Positions 5,473 through 13,443 of a stretch of 17,117 bases of DNA are shown in pieces. This DNA comes from Clostridia bacterium (GTDB lineage Bacteria; Bacillota; Clostridia; Oscillospirales; Acutalibacteraceae). The position numbers and the translations under genes were made by a program. Below the pieces are notes generated by a model. The model worked only from the letters and a program-made list of their open reading frames with translations, did not search any database and was not told where the DNA came from. The stretch lies in the NCBI GenBank assembly GCA_900769375.1, contig CAAGGN010000190.1:1-17117 (forward strand), given 5' to 3'. Each line of letters opens with the position of its first letter. The stretch's first letter is position 1.

Positions 5473-6560
5473 TGAACGACCTTTTAAAAGCAAGGGAAAT
5501 TATAAACAAAGTGGATACCGAGATGGCAAAGCTTTTTGAGGAGCGTATGGAAGCCGCGAAAATGGTTGCCGCCTATAAAAAGGAGCACGGGCTTCCTGTT
5601 GACGACCTTTCCCGCGAAGAAGAAATCATAAAGAAAAATACCGAAAAGATTGAAAGGCAAGAATATAAATCCTATTACACTTCCTTTTTGAGAAATAATA
5701 TTGACCTTTCAAAAGCCCTTCAGCACCGCCTTCTTGACGGCATGAGGGTAGCGTATAGCGGAGTTAAAGGCGCTTTTGCCGAGATTTCTGCTAAAAAAAT
5801 ATTCCCCGACGCTAACGCCGTTTCCTTCCCCGATTTTAAAGCCGCCTTCGAGGCCGTCCAAAATGGTGAATGTGACTGCGCTCTACTGCCTATCGAAAAC
5901 AGCTTTAACGGTGACGTAGGCAAGGTTATGGATTTGGCGTTTTTTGGAAATCTTTACATAAACGGAATTTACGATATCGAGATAAACCAAAATCTTTTGG
6001 CCCTTAAGGGCGCAACTATAGATGGCATAAAAAAGGTTTTAAGCCATCCCCAAGCCCTCGGTCAATGCGCCGCATATATCGAGAAGCACGGTTTTGATGC
6101 GGTTGAGTCGGTAAATACCGCCGTAGCCGCCAAAGAGGTAGCCGAAAAGGGTGATATGAGCGTTGCCGCCATAGGAAGCGCCGAGGCGGCAGAGGAATTC
6201 GGTCTTAAAATATTAGAGGCAAATATAAACCAAAGCAATATAAATACAACCCGTTTTGCCGTTTTCTCCAAGGCGCAGAAATCGGCGAGCAAAAAGGACA
6301 ACCATTTTGTAATGTTCTTTACCGTTAAAAATGCGGCGGGCTCTTTAGGCCGAGCAGTTTCAGTTATAGGTAATCACGGATTTAACCTTAAAGCCCTTAA
6401 AAGCCGTCCTACGAAAGAGCTTATCTGGGACTATTACTTCTACGCCGAAGGCGAGGGTAATATAAACGGCGAAGAAGGTAAGGCGATGCTTAAAGAACTA
6501 AATGAGTGTTGCAATAATATAAAAATCGTAGGAAATTTTGAAAAAGAAATCAGAATTTAG
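5472..6560 (+). CDS. pheA: Bifunctional chorismate mutase / prephenate dehydratase (P-protein)
   Basis: The 362-aa protein has three domains. An AroQ-type chorismate mutase (1-90) shows Arg8, Arg25, Lys36, Asp45 and Glu49 at spacings matching the E. coli active site. Prephenate dehydratase (91-265) contains the hallmark TTRF (259-262). A C-terminal ACT domain (277-362) normally binds Phe. It converts chorismate to prephenate and then to phenylpyruvate in the cytosol. In the ACT domain the classical ESRP motif reads KSRP (310-313), and GALV appears as GSLG (290-293), so Phe feedback is likely but its strength is uncertain. AAAGGAG (5458-5464) precedes the ATG, which overlaps the previous stop by 1 nt, suggesting translational coupling. 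It is the only chorismate mutase in the window, so the Tyr branch also depends on it. Confidence 0.96.
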   Translation: MNDLLKAREIINKVDTEMAKLFEERMEAAKMVAAYKKEHGLPVDDLSREEEIIKKNTEKIERQEYKSYYTSFLRNNIDLSKALQHRLLDGMRVAYSGVKGAFAEISAKKIFPDANAVSFPDFKAAFEAVQNGECDCALLPIENSFNGDVGKVMDLAFFGNLYINGIYDIEINQNLLALKGATIDGIKKVLSHPQALGQCAAYIEKHGFDAVESVNTAVAAKEVAEKGDMSVAAIGSAEAAEEFGLKILEANINQSNINTTRFAVFSKAQKSASKKDNHFVMFFTVKNAAGSLGRAVSVIGNHGFNLKALKSRPTKELIWDYYFYAEGEGNINGEEGKAMLKELNECCNNIKIVGNFEKEIRI

Positions 6561-6569
6561 GTGAAAACT

Positions 6570-7577
6570 ATGGTAATACCTGTTAAAACATCAGGGGCAG
6601 GTTACAACATAATACTTGAAAAAGGCGCTTTATGGCGTGTCGGCGAATATCTTAACCTCGAAAGAAAGGTTCTGGTGGTTACCGATAGTGGAGTACCCGA
6701 GGAGTATTGGAAGGCGGTAATAGATGCCTCCAAGGAGGGCTATGCTTTCATCTTTAAAGCAGGCGAGGATTCTAAAAACTTCGATACTTTTAAAGAAATT
6801 CTCGAAACCCTTGTTGAAAATGATTTCACCCGCACCGACTGTATTGTAGCCGTCGGCGGAGGCGTAGCGGGAGATATGGCGGGCTTTGCCGCCTCCTGCT
6901 TTATGAGGGGTATCGATTTTTATAATATTCCTACCACCGTGCTTTCGCAGGTGGATTCATCCATAGGCGGAAAAACCGCTATTGATTTTTGTTCGGTTAA
7001 GAATATAGTGGGGGCTTTTTATCCCCCGAAATGCGTTATAATTGATACCGAAACCCTAAAAACCCTTGAGGGTAGACAGATTGCAAACGGTCTGGCCGAA
7101 AGCGTTAAAATGGCTCTTATCTTTGATGAGGAATTTTTTTCACTCTTTGAAGATGGCATAACCGTAGAGGATTTAGATACGGTTATTGAGCGTTCTTTGT
7201 ATATAAAAAAGAGGGTAGTTGAGGAAGATGAAAAGGAATCAGGTCTTCGCAAAACCCTTAATTTCGGTCATACTGTAGGCCACGCCATCGAGGTGAATAG
7301 CCCTGACCTTTACCACGGCGAATGCGTAGCCCTTGGAATGCTTCCGATGTGTTCAGAGGGTGTCAGAGAGCGGCTTTTAAAGGTTATGGAAGGATTGGGA
7401 CTTCCCACCGAACATAGCGTTAGCCCTGAAAAAATTATCGATGCCGTTAAGCACGATAAAAAGAAATCGGGCGAGAGTATAGCGGCAGTAAGGGTTGAAA
7501 AGGCGGGCAGCTTTATTTTAGCAGAAATGCCCTTTGAGGCGTTAAAAGAAGAAATAGTAAAGGCGGCAATGATATGA
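6570..7577 (+). CDS. aroB: 3-Dehydroquinate synthase
   Basis: This enzyme cyclises DAHP to 3-dehydroquinate using NAD and a divalent metal, shikimate pathway step 2. The 335-aa protein carries the NAD-binding GGGVAGD (96-102), the loop NIPTTVLSQVDSSIGGKTA (119-137), and the metal ligands Glu177 (GLAESVK), His234 (NFGHTVGHA) and His249 (LYHGE). It is somewhat shorter than the E. coli enzyme, mainly at the termini, with all catalytic motifs intact. I chose ATG at 6570 because AGGTGA (6559-6564) lies 5 nt upstream. The in-frame GTG at 6561 lies within that site. The ribosome binding site overlaps the pheA stop codon, and the 3' end overlaps aroC by 4 nt (ATGA). Confidence 0.96.
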   Translation: MVIPVKTSGAGYNIILEKGALWRVGEYLNLERKVLVVTDSGVPEEYWKAVIDASKEGYAFIFKAGEDSKNFDTFKEILETLVENDFTRTDCIVAVGGGVAGDMAGFAASCFMRGIDFYNIPTTVLSQVDSSIGGKTAIDFCSVKNIVGAFYPPKCVIIDTETLKTLEGRQIANGLAESVKMALIFDEEFFSLFEDGITVEDLDTVIERSLYIKKRVVEEDEKESGLRKTLNFGHTVGHAIEVNSPDLYHGECVALGMLPMCSEGVRERLLKVMEGLGLPTEHSVSPEKIIDAVKHDKKKSGESIAAVRVEKAGSFILAEMPFEALKEEIVKAAMI

Positions 7578-8665
7578 AAAATACCTTTGGAAATCAGGTT
7601 TCAATAACCCTTTTTGGCGAAAGTCATGGGGAAATGATCGGCGCCGTTATTGACGGACTTCCCGGTGGCATTAAAATTGACCACGATTTTATAAGGTCAC
7701 AGCTTTCTCTCCGTCGTCCCAGCGGAGATATATCCACACCCCGAAAGGAAACCGATGAATATAGTATTGTAAGCGGTGCTTTCAGAGGATTTACTACGGG
7801 CACACCCCTTTGCATATTTATTCCTAATTCTAATACCAAATCTGAAGATTATGGGGACGCTATGGAAATTCCCCGTCCTTCCCATGCGGATTATGCCGCC
7901 CATATCAAATACGGCGGCTTTGAGAATTTTCAAGGCGGCGGTCACTTTAGCGGTAGAATTACCGCGGCTATCGTTGCCGCAGGGGCAATAGTTATATCTG
8001 CCCTTAAAAATAAGGGTATTTCTATCGGCACCCATATTGCAAAGTGCGGCGGTATTGAGGATAGGGGTTTTGAAGATTTAAAAAGTGATATAAATGTTCT
8101 TTCAGGCAAGATTTTTGCTACTCTCAATGATGAAAAAGGCGCAGAGATGATGAATAAAATCAGAGAAGCCAAGGAAAATGGCGATAGCGTTGGCGGTATT
8201 CTTGAAACCGCAGTAACGGGACTTCCCGCAGGTATCGGCGAACCTTGGTTTGATTCTCTTGAGGGTGTGCTTTCCCATGCTCTCTTCTCAATCCCCGGCG
8301 TTAAGGGAGTTGAGTTTGGCGCCGGCTTTAAAATAAGCGATATGCTTGGTAGTGAGGCCAATGATCCCTTCTTTGCGGAAAGTGGAGTTATCGGTACAAG
8401 GACCAATAATAGCGGCGGTATAAACGGCGGAATTTCTAATGGAAACCCCATTATTTTCCGTACGGCTCTTCGTCCCACTCCTACCATAAGTCGTCCTCAA
8501 GAAAGCGTAAATCTTAAGGATAACGCGAATACCGTTTTGCAAAGCAAGGGCAGACATGATCCTTGCATTGTTCATAGAGCGCGCGTTGTGGCCGATAGTA
8601 TAACAGCTATAACACTTCTCGATATGCTCTCCCAAAAATACGGAACAGATTGGATAGTAAACTGA
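7574..8665 (+). CDS. aroC: Chorismate synthase
   Basis: A 363-aa FMN-dependent lyase that converts EPSP to chorismate, the last shared step of the pathway. Family signatures are intact: GESHG with His18 (15-19), RPSHAD with His104 (101-106), GGGHFSGR (121-128), and in the C-terminal third NNSGGINGGISNG and RHDPCIVHRA. Length is normal for a bacterial monofunctional enzyme; no flavin reductase domain is attached, so reduced FMN must come from elsewhere. The start overlaps the aroB stop (ATGA), and the stop overlaps the next start by 1 nt (TGATG), both typical of translational coupling. Confidence 0.97.
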   Translation: MKNTFGNQVSITLFGESHGEMIGAVIDGLPGGIKIDHDFIRSQLSLRRPSGDISTPRKETDEYSIVSGAFRGFTTGTPLCIFIPNSNTKSEDYGDAMEIPRPSHADYAAHIKYGGFENFQGGGHFSGRITAAIVAAGAIVISALKNKGISIGTHIAKCGGIEDRGFEDLKSDINVLSGKIFATLNDEKGAEMMNKIREAKENGDSVGGILETAVTGLPAGIGEPWFDSLEGVLSHALFSIPGVKGVEFGAGFKISDMLGSEANDPFFAESGVIGTRTNNSGGINGGISNGNPIIFRTALRPTPTISRPQESVNLKDNANTVLQSKGRHDPCIVHRARVVADSITAITLLDMLSQKYGTDWIVN

Positions 8666-9903
8666 TGGAATACGGTTGTATAGGAGAACATTTAAGGCAC
8701 AGTTTTTCCGCTTTAATTCACAAAGGGCTTTTTGGTTACAAATATGAACTTAAAGAGATAAATCCCGAAAACCTCGAAGATTTTATGAAGGCAAAAGATT
8801 TTAATGCCATAAATGTCACCATACCATATAAAGAGCAGGTTATTCCTTATCTTGACTTTATGGATGAGATTTCCACCCGTATCGGCGCGGTAAATACCGT
8901 TGTAAATAAAAACGGAAAACTTTACGGATACAATACCGATTTTTACGGACTTATAGCCCTTATAAACAAATCGGGCGTAGAATTTTTTGGAAAAAAGGTC
9001 CTTATTCTCGGCTCGGGCGGTACATCAAAAACCGCCGCCGCAGTAGCGGAGCATTTAGGAGCTTCTGAAATTTTAAAGGTATCAAGAAGTGAAAAGGAAA
9101 ATCATATTACATACGAAGATGCCTATTCGTTTCATAAAGATGCCGAGATTATCATTAACACCACTCCCTGCGGAATGTTCCCAAATATCAGCGGCAGCGC
9201 TTTGGATATTTCGAAATTTCCAAAGCTTGAAGGCGTTCTTGATGCAGTTTATAACCCTCTCAGAAGCGAACTTATACTTGCGGCTAAAAAACGGGGTATA
9301 AAGGCAGCAGGCGGACTTTATATGCTTGTAGCCCAAGCCGCCTATGCCGCAGAGAAATTTGTGGATAAATCCGTACCTGAAGTTCAGATAGAAAAAATTT
9401 ATATCCATCTTCTGAAGGAAAAAGGAAATATCGTTCTGATAGGAATGCCAACAAGCGGTAAAACCACGGTTGGTAAAATCATCGCCGAAAAAACGGGTAA
9501 AGAATTTATAGATATTGATGAAGAAATCGTCAGGGTTTTCGGTAAATCCATACCTGATATTTTCAAAGAATTAGGAGAAAACGGTTTCAGAGAAATGGAA
9601 AAAAACGTTATCGAAACTGTCTCAGTGCGCCAAAACGCCGTTATTGCGACGGGCGGCGGTGTAATTCTAAAGGAAGAAAATATGGAAAACCTAAGGAAAA
9701 ACGGCAGAATTTATTTCATTGACCGACCTTTAGAATCCCTCGTAACAGCCCCCGACCGACCGCTTTCAAGCAATAGGATAGATTTGGAAAAAAGATACCG
9801 TGAAAGGTATCAGATTTATAAAGATAGTTGCGATTTTTGTGTTTTTGGCGATTTGCCACCCCAAAATTTTGCAGAAGAAATAATAAAGGAATTCACGCTA
9901 TGA
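8665..9903 (+). CDS. aroE/aroK: Bifunctional shikimate dehydrogenase - shikimate kinase fusion
   Basis: The 412-aa protein joins two consecutive pathway enzymes. Residues 1-250 are an AroE-type dehydrogenase: substrate motif HSFSALIH (12-19), catalytic Lys56 (TIPYKE), Asp92 (NTDFYG), a nucleotide loop GSGGTSKTA (116-124) and an NADP-type SRS (140-142). Residues 254-412 are a P-loop kinase: Walker A GMPTSGKT (260-267), DIDEEI (283-288), FREMEKNVI (308-316), GGGVI (330-334) and the lid region RPL (365-367). It would reduce 3-dehydroshikimate and phosphorylate shikimate without release between proteins. There is no frame break between the halves. The ATG at 8665 is coupled to the aroC stop. An in-frame TTG at 8650 is a less likely start. 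The 3' end overlaps aroQ by 4 nt. Confidence 0.93.
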   Translation: MEYGCIGEHLRHSFSALIHKGLFGYKYELKEINPENLEDFMKAKDFNAINVTIPYKEQVIPYLDFMDEISTRIGAVNTVVNKNGKLYGYNTDFYGLIALINKSGVEFFGKKVLILGSGGTSKTAAAVAEHLGASEILKVSRSEKENHITYEDAYSFHKDAEIIINTTPCGMFPNISGSALDISKFPKLEGVLDAVYNPLRSELILAAKKRGIKAAGGLYMLVAQAAYAAEKFVDKSVPEVQIEKIYIHLLKEKGNIVLIGMPTSGKTTVGKIIAEKTGKEFIDIDEEIVRVFGKSIPDIFKELGENGFREMEKNVIETVSVRQNAVIATGGGVILKEENMENLRKNGRIYFIDRPLESLVTAPDRPLSSNRIDLEKRYRERYQIYKDSCDFCVFGDLPPQNFAEEIIKEFTL

Positions 9904-10331
9904 AAATTCTTGTTATAAACGGACCCAATATCAATATGTTGGGCGTAAGAGAGCCCGAGATTTACGGTGATAAAAGTTACAAAGCCCTTAAAAAACTCAT
10001 TAAAGATTATGCTAAGAGCAAAGGGGTAAAGGTTAAACTTTATCAGTCGAACTGCGAGGGGGATATTGTAACCGAAATTCAAAAAGCCCTCGGTAAATTT
10101 GAGGGTATTGTTATCAATCCCGCCGCCTATACCCATACGAGCGTTGCTATTCTTGACGCTTTGAAGGCGGTGAATATCCCCGCTGTTGAGGTGCATATTT
10201 CCGCCGTTAATGAGCGAGAGGATTTTAGACAGATAAGTTACGCGGGTAAATACTGCTTTAAAACTATTGCGGGCGAGGGCTTTAAGGGCTATACCGATGC
10301 CATTGACGCTCTTTTGGGAGAAGTAAAATGA
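9900..10331 (+). CDS. aroQ: 3-Dehydroquinate dehydratase, type II
   Basis: A 143-aa enzyme of the dodecameric type II family, converting 3-dehydroquinate to 3-dehydroshikimate (step 3). Signatures are NGPNINMLGVREPEIYG (7-23) with Arg17 and the catalytic Tyr22, QSNCEGDIV (49-57), INPAAYTHTSVA (72-83) and the catalytic base region EVHIS with His99. The family motif HISN reads HISA here (Ala102), a small deviation at the substrate loop. AAAGGA (9885-9890) lies 9 nt before the ATG, which overlaps the previous stop (ATGA). It is a metal-free cytosolic enzyme unrelated to type I AroD. Confidence 0.95.
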   Translation: MKILVINGPNINMLGVREPEIYGDKSYKALKKLIKDYAKSKGVKVKLYQSNCEGDIVTEIQKALGKFEGIVINPAAYTHTSVAILDALKAVNIPAVEVHISAVNEREDFRQISYAGKYCFKTIAGEGFKGYTDAIDALLGEVK

Positions 10332-11530
10332 CCTTGAATATAAAAAAGTGTGTTTTAAAAGGAGAGGTTTCGGCTCCGCCTTCAAAATCGGTCGGTCACA
10401 GAGCGCTCATCTGCGGCGCCCTTTCTGGCGGCAGTCAGGTGAAAAACCTTGCCGATAGCGAGGATATAAAGGCAACTCTCGGTTGCTTAAGGACCCTGGG
10501 CGCCAAAACCGAAATCATCGAAAATAACATAAAAATCGGCGGAATTAATCCCTTTTCTTTGCCCGATAATTTAATCTTAGATTGCAATGAATCGGGAAGC
10601 ACTCTAAGGTTTTTAATTCCCATTTGTCTTCTCTGCGGTAAAAAGATTACCCTTAAAGGCAAAGGTCGGCTTATGGAGAGACCCCTTACTGTATATGAAA
10701 AAATATGCGAGGAAAGAGGCATCGCTTTCGAGAAAAACGGCGATACTCTTACCTTTTGCGGAAAGCTCGAAAGCGGAGTTTTCTGTGTGGACGGCGGAGT
10801 TTCGAGCCAGTTTATAAGCGGTCTTATGTATGCTTTACCTCTTTTACCTTCGGATAGTCAGATTAAAATAGAGGGTAACCTTGAAAGCAAGCCCTATATT
10901 GATATGACGGTAGAAACATTATTCCGTTTCGGCGTAGAAATAAAGGAAACCGATTACGGTTATTTTGTTAAGGGTAATCAGAAATATAATTCGCAGAATA
11001 TTACCGTTGAGGGTGACTGGTCCAATGCTGCTTTTTTAGATGGCTTTAACCTTTTGGGCGGTAGCGTAAAGGTTAAAGGACTTAACGAAAACTCCCTTCA
11101 AGGTGACAAAATCTATAAAAAAATGTATGAAGATTTAAAATCGGGGGTTAAAAGTTTTGATCTTAGGGATTGCCCCGATTTAGCCCCTGTTATGTTTGCT
11201 CTTTCGAGTGTTTGCGGCGGCGCAGAATTTACGGGCACCGCTCGTCTTAAAATTAAAGAAAGTGACCGCGCCGAAGTTATGAAAGAGGAACTTTCTAAGT
11301 TCGGTATTAAGGTTACCGTAGTAGAAAACAGAGTTTTAGTTTCGGGTGGGGCTTTAAAAACACCGACTGAAAAACTAAAAGGACACAACGACCATAGAAT
11401 TGTTATGGCGCTCACCCTTCTTTGCACCCTTACGGGCGGAGAAATTGAAGGGATAGAGGCGGTAAATAAAAGTTTCCCCGACTTTTTTAGTAAAATTAGC
11501 GCATTAGGATTTGTAGCACATGAAACTTGA
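10328..11530 (+). CDS. aroA: 3-Phosphoshikimate 1-carboxyvinyltransferase (EPSP synthase)
   Basis: A 400-aa two-domain enzyme that transfers the enolpyruvyl group of PEP to shikimate 3-phosphate. Motifs in order are PPSKS with Lys20, Ser21 and Arg25; SGSTLRF (89-95); RPL (118-120); GGVSSQF (156-162); SNAAFLDG (232-239); catalytic Asp284 in DCPDLAP; KESDR (310-314); and HNDHR (353-357). Where E. coli AroA has NAGTAMRP, this protein reads ESGSTLRF: Gly is kept, but the positions matching Thr97 and Pro101 are Ser and Phe. GGGAG (10316-10320) precedes the ATG, which overlaps the aroQ stop by 4 nt. The end overlaps tyrA by 11 nt. Confidence 0.97.
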   Translation: MTLNIKKCVLKGEVSAPPSKSVGHRALICGALSGGSQVKNLADSEDIKATLGCLRTLGAKTEIIENNIKIGGINPFSLPDNLILDCNESGSTLRFLIPICLLCGKKITLKGKGRLMERPLTVYEKICEERGIAFEKNGDTLTFCGKLESGVFCVDGGVSSQFISGLMYALPLLPSDSQIKIEGNLESKPYIDMTVETLFRFGVEIKETDYGYFVKGNQKYNSQNITVEGDWSNAAFLDGFNLLGGSVKVKGLNENSLQGDKIYKKMYEDLKSGVKSFDLRDCPDLAPVMFALSSVCGGAEFTGTARLKIKESDRAEVMKEELSKFGIKVTVVENRVLVSGGALKTPTEKLKGHNDHRIVMALTLLCTLTGGEIEGIEAVNKSFPDFFSKISALGFVAHET

Positions 11531-12380
11531 TAAGAATTTAAACATTTTAATAATTGGCTTAGGTCTTTTGGGCGGAAGTTATGCCAAAGCTTTAAGCCGA
11601 CAGGGATATAGCGTCAGCGCTATAACCTTATCGCAAGAAGATATTGACTACGCTTTAAGGGAAAATATGATTATATACGGCACTACCGAGGTGGAGGAAG
11701 ATTTAATAAAATCGGCTGACCTTATAATCTTCGCTCTCTATCCGAAGGTTTTCCTTGAATGGATAGAAAAGCACGGCGAGTTTTTAGATGAACATACCAT
11801 AGTTACCGACGTTACAGGTGTTAAGAAAAGCATCGTAACCGAAATTCAAGGCAAAATTAAAGCAGAATTTATTTCTGCGCACCCTATGGCAGGTCGCGAG
11901 GCATCGGGTGTTAAAAACAGTGACGATAAGATTTTTAACGGGGCTAACTATATAGTTGTCCCCACAAAAGAAAACACCGAAAGGGGAGTGCAAATCTGTA
12001 AGGATTTGGGCGAAACCTTGGGATTTGCGGATATTTCGGAGCTTTCTCCTGAAAAGCACGATAAAATGATAGCGTTTCTTTCTCAGCTTACTCACTGTAT
12101 CGCAGTTTCGCTTATGTGCGCAAACGGAGACCCTGATCTTGTGAGATATACGGGCGACTCCTTTAGGGATCTTACGAGAATTGCTGATATTAACGACGAA
12201 ATGTGGAGCGAACTGTTCCTTTTAAATAAAGACGCTCTTTTAAGCGAGATGGACGCTTATAAGGAGGCCTTTGACAAGCTTTATAACCATATTAAAAACG
12301 GTGAACGCGAGGATATGAGAGATATGATGAAACTTTCCTCTGCGCGAAGAAAACTTTTCGGAAAGAGGAAAAATATATGA
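11520..12380 (+). CDS. tyrA: Prephenate dehydrogenase
   Basis: A 286-aa NAD(P)-dependent oxidative decarboxylase giving 4-hydroxyphenylpyruvate, the Tyr branch. It has the Rossmann motif GLGLLGGS (13-20), catalytic His121 in HPMAGRE, His192 in QLTH and FRDLTR (215-220). It has neither an N-terminal chorismate mutase nor a C-terminal ACT domain, so it must use prephenate made by the PheA mutase and shows no recognisable Tyr-sensing domain. Whether it prefers prephenate or arogenate is not decided here. The start lies inside the aroA 3' end (11-nt overlap) with AGGA at 11506-11509. The stop overlaps the next start (ATGA). Confidence 0.95.
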   Translation: MKLDKNLNILIIGLGLLGGSYAKALSRQGYSVSAITLSQEDIDYALRENMIIYGTTEVEEDLIKSADLIIFALYPKVFLEWIEKHGEFLDEHTIVTDVTGVKKSIVTEIQGKIKAEFISAHPMAGREASGVKNSDDKIFNGANYIVVPTKENTERGVQICKDLGETLGFADISELSPEKHDKMIAFLSQLTHCIAVSLMCANGDPDLVRYTGDSFRDLTRIADINDEMWSELFLLNKDALLSEMDAYKEAFDKLYNHIKNGEREDMRDMMKLSSARRKLFGKRKNI

Positions 12381-13408
12381 ATTTGGAATTCGAAAGAAAA
12401 CTGCCCGTACCTAAAGAGGTAAAAGAGCAGTACCCTGTAGATGAAAAATCTGCCGCAGTTAAAGAACAGAGAGCGGCAGAAATCAAGGATATTTTCGAGG
12501 GCAAATCAGATAAACTTATCTTAGTAATCGGCCCTTGCTCTGCGGATAATAACGAGGCGGTTTTAGATTATATCGAACGCCTTCGCGGTGTTGCGGAAAA
12601 GGTTGAGGATAAAATCTTCATAATCCCGAGAATCTATACCAATAAGCCCCGTACCACAGGTGAGGGCTATAAAGGTATGCTTCATCAACCCAACCCTGAT
12701 GAGCATCCCGATATGCTTAAAGGCATTGTGGCTATAAGAGAATTGCATATGAGGGCTTTGAAGGATTACGGTTTCACCTGCGCCGATGAAATGCTTTACC
12801 CCGAAAACCACCGTTACCTTTCCGACCTTCTCGCCTATGTTGCGGTAGGCGCCCGTTCGGTTGAAGATCAGCAGCATCGACTTACTGCAAGCGGTCTTAA
12901 CCTTCCCGTCGGTATGAAGAATCCCACGGGAGGCGATAATACGGTAATGATGAACGCCATAAAGGCGGCCCAAAGCAAACACACCTTTATATATAGAGGT
13001 TGGGAAGTGCACTCGAAGGGCAACCCAATGGCTCACGCTATTTTAAGAGGTTATGTGGACGGAAGCGGAAGATGCGTTTCTAACTATCATTACGAGGATT
13101 TGGTGCGACTTTCGGAGGATTATGCTAAAAGCGGTCTTCTGAACCCTTCCGCCATAGTTGATGCTAATCACGCAAATTCCGGCAAACAGTATCTTGAACA
13201 AATCAGAATTACCAAGGACGTTATCTATAGCCGAAATCATAATGCCGATATAAAGAAACTCGTTAAGGGCATAATGATAGAAAGCTATATCGAGGACGGC
13301 GCCCAGAAAATAGGGGAACATATCTACGGAAAATCCATTACCGACCCTTGTCTTGGTTGGGAAAAGACCGAAAAGCTAATCCTTAAACTCGCCGATGAAA
13401 TTGAATAA
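12377..13408 (+). CDS. aroF: 3-Deoxy-7-phosphoheptulonate (DAHP) synthase, class I alpha (AroFGH type)
   Basis: A 343-aa enzyme condensing PEP and erythrose 4-phosphate, the committed first step of the shikimate pathway. Motifs are GPCSAD with metal ligand Cys54, PRIYTNKPRTTGEGYKG (84-100), GARSVEDQQHR (158-168), VDANHANSGK with His265, Glu302 in MIESYI and Asp323 in ITDPCLGW. The Cys/His/Glu/Asp set matches E. coli AroG. The N-terminal segment that carries feedback sites in that family is present, but which amino acid inhibits it cannot be told. It is not the KDO8P-synthase-like class (I beta), nor fused to chorismate mutase, as often in Bacillus. It is last in the operon, overlaps tyrA by 4 nt, and is followed by tandem TAA stops and a terminator. 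Confidence 0.96.
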   Translation: MNLEFERKLPVPKEVKEQYPVDEKSAAVKEQRAAEIKDIFEGKSDKLILVIGPCSADNNEAVLDYIERLRGVAEKVEDKIFIIPRIYTNKPRTTGEGYKGMLHQPNPDEHPDMLKGIVAIRELHMRALKDYGFTCADEMLYPENHRYLSDLLAYVAVGARSVEDQQHRLTASGLNLPVGMKNPTGGDNTVMMNAIKAAQSKHTFIYRGWEVHSKGNPMAHAILRGYVDGSGRCVSNYHYEDLVRLSEDYAKSGLLNPSAIVDANHANSGKQYLEQIRITKDVIYSRNHNADIKKLVKGIMIESYIEDGAQKIGEHIYGKSITDPCLGWEKTEKLILKLADEIE

Positions 13409-13409
13409 T

Positions 13410-13439
13410 AAAACCCCGAGGTTTAACCTCGGGGTTTTT
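13410..13439. terminator. Bidirectional terminator between the aromatic operon and proC
   Basis: AAAACCCCGAGGTT (13410-13423) and AACCTCGGGGTTTT (13425-13438) form a near-continuous palindrome with T tracts on both strands. It sits 2 nt after the DAHP synthase stop and 4 nt beyond the proC stop, so it can end both convergent operons. Confidence 0.93.
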
Positions 13440-13443
13440 GCTA

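Noticed and set aside
7942..8487. A 181-codon open frame on the minus strand inside aroC.
   Set aside because: It lies wholly antisense to an intact chorismate synthase, has no ribosome binding site and no recognisable protein features.
9816..10385. A 189-codon open frame on the minus strand across aroK, aroQ and aroA.
   Set aside because: It is antisense to three intact, overlapping genes and has no family resemblance, so it is a by-product of codon composition.
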